Notes under the pieces: model-generated
The model's input: the letters and a program-made list of their open reading frames with translations, nothing else
What the model was told of the DNA's origin: nothing
The model's database searches: none
Shown here: piece by piece, positions 1 through 5,609 of the stretch
Layout of the letters: each line of letters begins with the position of its first letter
Numbering within the stretch: position 1 is the stretch's first letter
Source: Thermoproteota archaeon
GTDB taxonomy: Archaea > Thermoproteota > Thermoprotei > Gearchaeales > Gearchaeaceae
DNA: 36,815 nt
Direction of reading: 5' to 3'
Assembly: GCA_021324265.1 (NCBI GenBank)
Contig: JAJPJK010000016.1
Span: 1-36,815 of the forward strand
Translations under genes and position numbers: made by a program

Positions 1-139
1 CGATTAAAAAATCAACTATAACATATTTCTTATATTTTTTTAGAAGTATTGGAAATTGGGTTGTGAATTTTATTCCTCTTTTTTGAAGGGCTTCGAAAAG
101 TTTCATCTCGGGTCTTGTATAGGCAAATCGAGGGTTCAT
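1..139 (-). CDS. DUF559-like endonuclease, N-terminal part (cut by window edge)
   Basis: Reading the minus strand from an ATG at 139 gives 46 open codons that run off the left edge. The peptide begins MNPRFAYTRPEMKLFEALQK and continues with an amphipathic stretch and IVDFLI. A glutamate in an RPExKLFEAL-type helix followed about 30 residues later by a VDF strand is the pattern of DUF559/Vsr-like nucleases of the PD-(D/E)XK fold. The family call rests on this short N-terminal portion only; the rest of the catalytic motif lies outside the window. The gene diverges from the TFB-like gene, with 85 bp between the start codons. The bases before the ATG include AGG, possibly part of a ribosome-binding site. 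It could be a single-domain repair or restriction nuclease, or the start of a larger protein. Confidence 0.55.
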   Translation of the reverse strand, partial: MNPRFAYTRPEMKLFEALQKRGIKFTTQFPILLKKYKKYVIVDFLI

Positions 140-183
140 CCTTTTAGAATCTAAAAAAATAGGCGTTAAAAAGTTTTTATTCG

Positions 184-198
184 TATATTAAAAAATAT
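184..198 (+). promoter_or_regulatory. TATA-like promoter element of the TFB-like gene
   Basis: An A/T block (TATATTAAAAAATAT) centred about 30 bp before the ATG at 225 fits the archaeal TATA-box position for a leaderless or near-leaderless transcript. Confidence 0.5.
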
Positions 199-224
199 AG
201 AATCATTAGCTCATATTTTATTTG

Positions 225-818
225 ATGTCAACAATGGCATTGGCGCAACACAAGTTGGTTGAGTTGCATGAACAATATGCCTCAAAGTTAGGATTAGGTT
301 ATGATGTAGTTGAAAAAGCAACACATATTTATATGCAAGCAAGGGAAAAACGTTACCTGAGGGGTTATTCGATAGAGGAAATAGCTGCAGGAACGTTCTT
401 CATTGCATGTGTACTGCTAGGTAAGGATGTGAGCATAAGAGATGTAGCAAATGCAGCGCAGGTAAATGAGAGTCTTATATGGAGTGTAGCGAAGGGGGTG
501 CAGAAACGTGGTTTGGTAAGTAAAATAGCCCCTCGAAGAGATATGGCGAATATGCTAAGAAAAAAATTGATGGGGAAAATGGATCAGGACGATATTAATG
601 AACTTACAAGTTTAATTAATAGAAAGTCTGATAGTATGAAAAAGTTAGCTGGTCATGTAAGCCCAAGAGCAGTTTTGGGGGCTGTTGTATGGCTTGCTTC
701 TAAGAGCAGAAAAATCAAAGCTAAAATGACTCAGAGAGAACTTTCAAGGCTATTCAATGTTAATGAAGTAAGTTTAAGAATTGCGGCTAAAAGGATTAAA
801 TCTTCTTTTTTTGCCTAA
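225..818 (+). CDS. TFIIB-like protein without N-terminal zinc ribbon
   Basis: This 197-residue protein resembles the core of archaeal transcription factor B: two consecutive all-helical cyclin-like repeats (about residues 20-95 and 105-195), each ending in a helix-turn-helix-like segment, VSIRDVANAAQVNESLIWSV and TQRELSRLFNVNEVSLRIAA. Full TFB is about 300 residues and carries a zinc ribbon (CxxC...CxxC) and a B-reader that enter the RNA polymerase; neither is present, and no cysteine pair appears near the N-terminus. TFB core normally binds TBP and the BRE next to the TATA box. This copy may therefore be a specialised or regulatory TFB paralogue rather than the general factor. The ATG at 225 is preferred over the upstream TTG at 222 because of the promoter spacing. 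A T-run directly follows the stop codon. Confidence 0.7.
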   Translation: MSTMALAQHKLVELHEQYASKLGLGYDVVEKATHIYMQAREKRYLRGYSIEEIAAGTFFIACVLLGKDVSIRDVANAAQVNESLIWSVAKGVQKRGLVSKIAPRRDMANMLRKKLMGKMDQDDINELTSLINRKSDSMKKLAGHVSPRAVLGAVVWLASKSRKIKAKMTQRELSRLFNVNEVSLRIAAKRIKSSFFA

Positions 819-824
819 TTTTTT
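819..824 (+). terminator. Oligo-T run after the TFB-like gene
   Basis: Six T residues directly follow the TAA stop at 816-818. Oligo-T on the non-template strand is enough for archaeal intrinsic termination. The next gene has its own TATA-like element just downstream, which fits a transcript end here. Confidence 0.35.
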
Positions 825-828
825 CAAA

Positions 829-837
829 GCATAAATA
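829..837 (+). promoter_or_regulatory. TATA-like element before the 222-residue membrane protein
   Basis: GCATAAATA is centred about 27 bp before the ATG at 860, the position expected for a leaderless archaeal transcript. Confidence 0.45.
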
Positions 838-859
838 CGAAACCTAATTACTATTCCTT

Positions 860-1528
860 ATGCCGAAAGAGGAATCGGTATTCGATATGATAAAAGTTTA
901 CAATGGTTTAATCAGGGCATATATCGCATATCTGATAGGTATTGGTTATACACTAACGATCTCTCTTGTAATCATGGTTCTATATCTCACGAATTTTAAT
1001 GGTTTTTATGGGTCTGCATCTGCTTTGGGTTTTAGTGAGATCACCATTTTTATCATAATTCAGATAATTTATCTCATGTTGTTAACGAGTAGCTTGAGAC
1101 ATATGCATACAAAAAGGAGGTTCAAATTCTTTTTTTACTTTTCTTTAGCATCCTATGCCATATTAGGGTTTTCGATATTTTATTTTGCTACCAGTCTGAG
1201 TAGTTCTTCTCAGCAGGTATTTCTTAGCTTCTCTTCTCTTCAGCTTGCCCCGATCTTTGCGGTCAATTGCATATTCTTATTCGGCATCAGACTTTTAACG
1301 AAGAATATGGTTAGTGGTTTTCTCTCATATTCGAGTATTATTGCGATAATATTTACGATTTCGATTGTTTTAGTAGGAGTGACACTTAATGGTTTAAGTT
1401 TATTTTACTTTATTTCATTTACTTTAGTTATTTTTTTGACGGCATCGATTATCATGACTCTTCTTAGTCTCAGGAGAGCTTTAAGAGAGGTAGAAAGTGT
1501 GATTGTAGAAGAGCTTACTTCTATATAA
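860..1528 (+). CDS. Multi-pass membrane protein of unknown function
   Basis: I do not recognise a family. The 222-residue protein has a short charged N-terminus and about six hydrophobic segments (near residues 22-44, 60-77, 90-112, 125-143, 153-175 and 180-203), and ends in a charged cytoplasmic-looking tail rich in Arg and Glu. No catalytic motif or metal-ligand cluster is obvious. A histidine-containing basic loop (RHMHTKRR) lies between the second and third membrane segments. It has its own TATA-like element, and the downstream ribbon-helix-helix-like gene also has one, so it is probably a single-gene transcript. Confidence 0.65.
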   Translation: MPKEESVFDMIKVYNGLIRAYIAYLIGIGYTLTISLVIMVLYLTNFNGFYGSASALGFSEITIFIIIQIIYLMLLTSSLRHMHTKRRFKFFFYFSLASYAILGFSIFYFATSLSSSSQQVFLSFSSLQLAPIFAVNCIFLFGIRLLTKNMVSGFLSYSSIIAIIFTISIVLVGVTLNGLSLFYFISFTLVIFLTASIIMTLLSLRRALREVESVIVEELTSI

Positions 1529-1534
1529 TCAAGC

Positions 1535-1554
1535 TTTTAAGCATACATATGTAT
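1535..1554 (+). promoter_or_regulatory. TATA-like element with adjoining 12-bp palindrome (candidate operator)
   Basis: TTTTAA at 1535-1540 is centred about 28 bp before the ATG at 1566. Just downstream, 1543-1554 reads ATACATATGTAT, a perfect palindrome lying between the TATA-like box and the start codon. Bound protein there would block initiation, and the gene that follows encodes a candidate ribbon-helix-helix DNA-binding protein. Confidence 0.35.
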
Positions 1555-1565
1555 ATTGAATAAAT

Positions 1566-2129
1566 ATGAGAACCACACTCGCAGTTGATGAGAAAGTTGC
1601 AAAAAACTTTTCAGAAATAGTTAAGAAAAAGAATATGGTGATTTATTCAGTTACAAATGAAGCCATAAATTTGGCAATCGAATTACTAAAAGAAGATATA
1701 GAACCAGACGAGGCCCTAACTTTCATTAAGTTGATGAAAATAATGGATTCCATTGATGTTATCCCACTTCCTGGTTACTTGAATGAGGAGATTCTGAACA
1801 AGCTATACAGTGTTGAGAAGGACGCGCTGTATGATACCTTTCTTAAGACCGGCAAGGAGGTCGCAGCAGTGTTCAAGGCCTTCATGCCAAATCTTATCGA
1901 TATTATAAAACTTGCTCGTTCACTAATCAAGTTTTTCCCCCTAAAAAAGATAGAAGTAGAAGAGCTTGGTTCAAAATATAGGCTTTTAGTGGCTGGCGCA
2001 GGCAAGTCTCCGGTTACAACAAATTGTGTCTTGTATTTCTTAAGGGGCTTTTTAGACGGGTATGATGCAAAAATTCTAGAAGAAAAAGTCTCAACCGGTG
2101 TTATTGATGTTATATTCGTGAAAAAATAA
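1566..2129 (+). CDS. Putative ribbon-helix-helix regulator with a C-terminal alpha/beta domain
   Basis: The first 45 residues look like a CopG/Arc-type ribbon-helix-helix unit: a short strand (RTTLAVDE), a helix, a turn, and a second helix (SVTNEAINLAIELLKE). The middle (about 48-130) is helical, and the C-terminus (about 130-187) alternates strands and a helix, with KYRLLVAGAG and a final strand VIDVIFVKK. The C-terminal part may sense a ligand or mediate dimerisation, but I do not recognise it as a named domain. The gene is monocistronic by spacing: it ends 3 bp from the end of the opposing RpiB-like gene. Autoregulation through the upstream palindrome is an inference. It could also be an antitoxin-like protein, though no toxin gene lies beside it. 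Confidence 0.55.
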   Translation: MRTTLAVDEKVAKNFSEIVKKKNMVIYSVTNEAINLAIELLKEDIEPDEALTFIKLMKIMDSIDVIPLPGYLNEEILNKLYSVEKDALYDTFLKTGKEVAAVFKAFMPNLIDIIKLARSLIKFFPLKKIEVEELGSKYRLLVAGAGKSPVTTNCVLYFLRGFLDGYDAKILEEKVSTGVIDVIFVKK

Positions 2130-2132
2130 CAG

Positions 2133-2582
2133 TTATAGAGTTTCCATCAATTTCAGTTTTTCGATATTCGCTCTCTCACTTTCGTCGATTTTATCTGTTG
2201 AAAGCCAAGCATCTATTATTTCTTTTGCGACTTGGTTGCTTGTTAGTCTTCCGCTCAGAGCTAGTACATTGGCATCATTCCAAAGCCTAGCACCTCTTGC
2301 CGTTTCTGCGTCATAACATAACGCAGCTCTAATTCCTTTAATCTTATTTGCAGCTATTGATACCCCTGTTCCAGTGTAGCATATAACTATTCCAGTTTTT
2401 GCCTCTCCACTCAATACATCTTTGGCCACATCCTTTGCTACATCGGGCCAAGGCTCTACTTTACCTGTTATCAATGATCCATGAAGTAGTACATCATATC
2501 CTCTTCTTAAGAGTTCTTCTTTTAAGAAAACCGCTACGGGATATAAATCATCGCTTCCTATAGAGATTTTATCTTTCTTCAT
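2133..2582 (-). CDS. RpiB/LacAB-family sugar-phosphate isomerase with altered active-site residues
   Basis: This 149-residue protein aligns over its length with ribose-5-phosphate isomerase B: N-terminal ISIGSDD strand, KTGIVICYTGTGVSIAANKI loop, KGIRAAL, and the NDANVLALSGR segment. RpiB interconverts ribose 5-phosphate and ribulose 5-phosphate, and the fold also serves LacAB-type isomerases. The catalytic cysteine position appears kept (VICYTGTG against the usual ICGTG). The usual SDHAG is SDDLY, and the usual CHD is CYD, so two histidines that normally hold the phosphate or open the ring are replaced. It may therefore act on another sugar phosphate. The start codon overlaps the stop of the upstream diiron gene by 4 nt, so the two are co-transcribed. 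Confidence 0.75.
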   Translation of the reverse strand: MKKDKISIGSDDLYPVAVFLKEELLRRGYDVLLHGSLITGKVEPWPDVAKDVAKDVLSGEAKTGIVICYTGTGVSIAANKIKGIRAALCYDAETARGARLWNDANVLALSGRLTSNQVAKEIIDAWLSTDKIDESERANIEKLKLMETL

Positions 2583-3589
2583 AAACCGATCAACGCTATG
2601 TCTTCCTCAGTTATTTTCACATCTTCGCCAGAATATATTCCTATTTCTGGCATACTGGGCACTTCAATTCCGTATTGCTTTAATCTTGCAGATACAGTTT
2701 TCACTGCATTACCCCAAATCTTCACCTTTTCCTCTAATGACAATACACCTAATCCTGCATCCCTTGCTATTTCTTCTAATCTTCTATGCCAATCTAAGAA
2801 GTTGGGAGGCAACTTCCAAAATTCAGATATCGGTTCCAAAAGTATTGGGGAAAGGAACACAAATCCAGCTCTTAGTTGTTTTGTAATTTGTTTTTTCTCT
2901 TCCTCTCCGACGTATGGAAGCTTTTTCTTTAACATATACCATGTGAAGGCTAAATGTCTCGCTTCGTCTCTATGTATGTTGAGAAATATTTCTCTGAATG
3001 TTTCATGTTTCGCTCTTTCGGCCATGCTTTTGAAGATTGTAGTCGCTCCCGTTTCAGCCATCATAAATGAAGTAAATAAAATAGGTAATGAGTATTTTTC
3101 ATCCGTAGCTTTTACGAATGCTCGCCAATATCTTGATCCATTGTAGTAAATCCAATTAACCGCTTTAAGAGCTTCTTCTTCAAAACTATTTCTGGCCTTC
3201 CATTTCCAAGGCCATAATGGGCATAATTGGTTTACACATTTCATACAACATTCTTCATGCCTAGCTTCGTCTCCTACAAGGCTTGCGAACATGAATTTCA
3301 CTGGTTGTTCAGCATGGGTCTCATATGCTTTAATGAGTGCTTTTGCAAAAACTGGGGTTGCTCTTTCAAAGGTTGCTAATACTGAGAACCAGTAACTTAT
3401 AGCAATTTTCTGATCTTCATCAAAGTCTTTAGGGCTTAATGAATTCCAAGGCATGTCGCTTGCATTCCATGCCTCTTTTTTTGCTCTCTCATATAGGTCA
3501 ACAAGCTCAGGAGTTTCAACTTCCCATTCTACCGGGAAAATATTTTGTCCTTCAATCTTTGGAGCAGATTCAATTCTCTTATTTTCCAT
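2579..3589 (-). CDS. Ferritin-like (R2-like) diiron carboxylate protein, probable oxygenase/oxidase
   Basis: The 336-residue helical protein carries the complete ligand pattern of ferritin-like diiron enzymes: Glu75 (FERATP), Glu108-x2-His111 (DEARHE), Glu179 (MAETGATTIF) and Glu209-x2-His212 (HRDEARHL). Such sites activate O2 in ribonucleotide reductase R2, R2-like oxidases, acyl-ACP desaturases and N-oxygenases; the substrate cannot be told from the motifs. Unusually, four cysteines (114, 115, 118, 123) follow the first ExxH, followed by a Trp/Pro-rich stretch. The ATG at 3589 (MENKRIE) is chosen over an in-frame ATG at 3634 because a TATA-like box at 3611-3620 lies about 26 bp upstream of it. 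The RpiB-like gene follows with a 4-nt overlap. It could be an RNR R2 relative, but no R1 subunit is nearby. Confidence 0.75.
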   Translation of the reverse strand: MENKRIESAPKIEGQNIFPVEWEVETPELVDLYERAKKEAWNASDMPWNSLSPKDFDEDQKIAISYWFSVLATFERATPVFAKALIKAYETHAEQPVKFMFASLVGDEARHEECCMKCVNQLCPLWPWKWKARNSFEEEALKAVNWIYYNGSRYWRAFVKATDEKYSLPILFTSFMMAETGATTIFKSMAERAKHETFREIFLNIHRDEARHLAFTWYMLKKKLPYVGEEEKKQITKQLRAGFVFLSPILLEPISEFWKLPPNFLDWHRRLEEIARDAGLGVLSLEEKVKIWGNAVKTVSARLKQYGIEVPSMPEIGIYSGEDVKITEEDIALIGL

Positions 3590-3610
3590 GATATGCTTAA
3601 ATATGGAAAA

Positions 3611-3620
3611 ATATATAAAT
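3611..3620 (-). promoter_or_regulatory. TATA box of the diiron-rpiB operon
   Basis: On the minus strand this reads ATTTATATAT, centred about 26 bp before the ATG at 3589. The spacing supports a leaderless transcript and decides the start codon. Confidence 0.55.
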
Positions 3621-3638
3621 TTTGTTTTTTGCATAAAG

Positions 3639-3648
3639 TTTATATATA
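3639..3648 (+). promoter_or_regulatory. TATA-like element of the AbrB-PhoU gene
   Basis: TTTATATATA lies about 32 bp before the ATG at 3676. It sits back-to-back with the minus-strand TATA box of the diiron gene in the 86-bp divergent spacer. Confidence 0.45.
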
Positions 3649-3675
3649 ATGTCTATATTTTATAAATATGTATAT

Positions 3676-4677
3676 ATGACAAACAGTATTGAGGAACGAA
3701 GGGTTTGGAAGTTAAAAGGCGGAAGTTACATTATTTCTTTGCCAAAGGACTGGGTAGAAAAAGTAAAGGACAATCAGCTTGTTGTGATCAAAGATCAGCA
3801 TTTTCTAGTGATGTACCCCAAGAAACATGTCCTCAAGAAAGAAGCTATCGTGGATATGTCCAAGATAAAAGATCCTACGTTAGTGTCCTATTATGTCTTG
3901 ACCTATTACATGCAGGGAATGGAAAGGATAAAAATCCGTTCAACTGATGTTATGGATGCGCAAATTAAGAAGAGGTTTAGGGATATAAGGAATGAAATGA
4001 TAGGCGCAGATATTGTTGAAGAGAAATCTGACTATTTGGTGTATGAAATTCTGTTAGATGTAACTCAGCAAAGCATAAGCGAAACAATTCAAAAATTCAA
4101 TGAGTTCATCGAAGGTGTTCATGTAGATACTATTAAGGCAATTGAGGAATTGAATAAATCACTATCTGAAGAAATTATAGAAAGATCTAAGGATGGTTTG
4201 AAAAAATATAGGTTAATGATAAGGCAAATCTCAATCGCATCTCAGGATCCTTCGGTGGCTAAAAAAATAGGCATCGATAACTTTAGGCAAGCAATAGTGT
4301 ATGGAACAGTTGCTTCATATTTAAATAGAATGCTTCATCATACTTCTTACTGCAATCAATATGTTCTGAAGCTTTTTGAAGGTGATGAAGTCGCATGTGA
4401 CCATGTGCTCAGAATGGCCGAGGTGGCCCAAAAGATGAGGAATAGCTCCATAAATGCATTTATAGAAAAAGATTTGGATTCTGCTCTAAAAGTAATTAAA
4501 CTAATGAGCATCCAACGCGGGCTTGAAGACGAGTTGCTTAATTATCTAAATACAGGAAAGGTTTCAGTAAACATCGGAATAGTTTATTCAATGATAGGCA
4601 AAGAAATGAGAAGAGTTAGTGGTTTATCTGTAGGTATTGCGGACGCATTGGCCAATCTATTGCTGGCCCCAGCTTAA
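3676..4677 (+). CDS. AbrB-PhoU family regulator (phosphate-uptake-regulator-like)
   Basis: The protein (333 residues from the ATG at 3676) starts with an AbrB/SpoVT-type swapped-hairpin DNA-binding domain (about 8-50: RRVWKLKGGSYIISLPKDWV). Two PhoU-like three-helix bundles follow, from about residue 110 to the end. Archaea widely use this fusion as a regulator linked to phosphate or metal transport. No Pst transporter or other phosphate gene is in the window, so its target cannot be inferred from context. An in-frame ATG at 3649 also exists but is too close to the TATA-like element to be the start of the main transcript. The 3' end overlaps the convergent HExxH gene by 4 nt. Confidence 0.8.
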   Translation: MTNSIEERRVWKLKGGSYIISLPKDWVEKVKDNQLVVIKDQHFLVMYPKKHVLKKEAIVDMSKIKDPTLVSYYVLTYYMQGMERIKIRSTDVMDAQIKKRFRDIRNEMIGADIVEEKSDYLVYEILLDVTQQSISETIQKFNEFIEGVHVDTIKAIEELNKSLSEEIIERSKDGLKKYRLMIRQISIASQDPSVAKKIGIDNFRQAIVYGTVASYLNRMLHHTSYCNQYVLKLFEGDEVACDHVLRMAEVAQKMRNSSINAFIEKDLDSALKVIKLMSIQRGLEDELLNYLNTGKVSVNIGIVYSMIGKEMRRVSGLSVGIADALANLLLAPA

Positions 4678-5177
4678 CTTATGTAACTCACGCTAGATCT
4701 GTCAAAATCCCTAATTATTTCGTAACCTCTATTCCTAGGTTTTATCTTCATGTTCGCTAATTCTGGAAACACTTCAAAAATTCCCTTATCTATCATTTTC
4801 GTAGTCAAATGATCTTCCCCAAAATATTCCTTACATATTTCATACTGTACTTTTCTGAGCAATTTTTCGCTGAAGATCCCCAAGGAATGCAAATATTCAT
4901 GAGTTAATACTACGAATATGTAGGAATTAACATATTCTTTACCCTTGTTCAAGGAATAAATTGCTTCTAAAACAGCTCTGTTGATTACAATCGTGTTTGA
5001 ACCAACGATATGATACGCAAGCACATATTCATCCAAGTCTTGTAAATAAAGAGAGAGGCCTGCTCTTCTAGCTTTGATTGCCTTGTAGATTATTTCTCTT
5101 CCTAGTTCGAATATATCACCGAAATTATTGCATGAATTCAATTTTTCGATATAATAATATTTGAGTTTATCTACCAC
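4674..5177 (-). CDS. Putative HExxH metalloprotease-like protein
   Basis: This is a 167-residue protein with a single clear motif, HEYLHSLG (His93, Glu94, His97), preceded by a hydrophobic helix (NSYIFVVLT). That is the zincin pattern of two histidines and a catalytic glutamate; a third ligand could be one of the acidic or histidine residues in the segment after it (about 110-125, EICKEYFGEDH). No signal peptide or membrane anchor is seen, so it would act in the cytoplasm. I do not recognise a named family. It begins 30 bp after the ThrRS editing-domain gene and probably belongs to the same minus-strand transcript. The motif could also be a non-enzymatic metal site. Confidence 0.6.
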   Translation of the reverse strand: MVDKLKYYYIEKLNSCNNFGDIFELGREIIYKAIKARRAGLSLYLQDLDEYVLAYHIVGSNTIVINRAVLEAIYSLNKGKEYVNSYIFVVLTHEYLHSLGIFSEKLLRKVQYEICKEYFGEDHLTTKMIDKGIFEVFPELANMKIKPRNRGYEIIRDFDRSSVSYIS

Positions 5178-5207
5178 GAAATAATGACTGATTTATTTCT
5201 CTAATAA

Positions 5208-5609
5208 CTATATCGTTAAAAGCCTCTCTGCTAGAGGATGGCCTTTTATTTTTAATTCAAGTGATTTGTTCCAGCCGAATGGTGCAGAATGTGTTTCTAT
5301 TATCTTAGAAGCTTCTTCTCTTAATTTTGCTAGGATTTTTATAGCTTCGCTTGGACGTTTAAGTTCCTTACTGAGGTGCGCGAAAGGATAAATCAGTATC
5401 CTCCTTGCAGCAATTTCTTTACTTATTCTCTTTATTTCTTCCAGGCATTTTTGTATAGTTTCTTCATTGTCATTTACTTCGATTGCCGTAAGAAGTAATA
5501 AAACCTCTTTGATTTCATACTTTTTCTTTTCAGTGTCTTCAGCATATTTTATCTCCTTTTCTATAGGTTCATATCTAACGTAATCGCAATGAAGGGCTAA
5601 GATTTTCAT
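5208..5609 (-). CDS. Free-standing archaeal ThrRS editing domain (putative D-aa/Ser-tRNA(Thr) deacylase)
   Basis: All 133 residues match the N-terminal editing domain of archaeal threonyl-tRNA synthetase, a DTD-like fold that hydrolyses Ser-tRNA(Thr). Recognisable landmarks are MKILALHCDYVRYE, ILIYPFAHLSKEL with His78, APFGWNKSLELK with Lys115, and KGHPLAE with Glu128. The protein stops where the catalytic domain of a full ThrRS would begin. Some crenarchaea are known to split ThrRS into separate catalytic and editing proteins, and this gene fits a trans-editing factor. The residue before the conserved lysine is Asn114, where Pyrococcus ThrRS has the Tyr of FGWYK. The start overlaps the stop of the upstream FAD-dependent oxidoreductase by 4 nt. 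No ThrRS catalytic gene is in the window. Confidence 0.8.
   Translation of the reverse strand: MKILALHCDYVRYEPIEKEIKYAEDTEKKKYEIKEVLLLLTAIEVNDNEETIQKCLEEIKRISKEIAARRILIYPFAHLSKELKRPSEAIKILAKLREEASKIIETHSAPFGWNKSLELKIKGHPLAERLLTI

Noticed and set aside
2598-3146. Long plus-strand open frame (182 codons) opposite the diiron gene
   Set aside because: It lies wholly antisense to a gene with complete metal-ligand motifs, and its translation is low-complexity Ser/Phe-rich without any recognisable domain.
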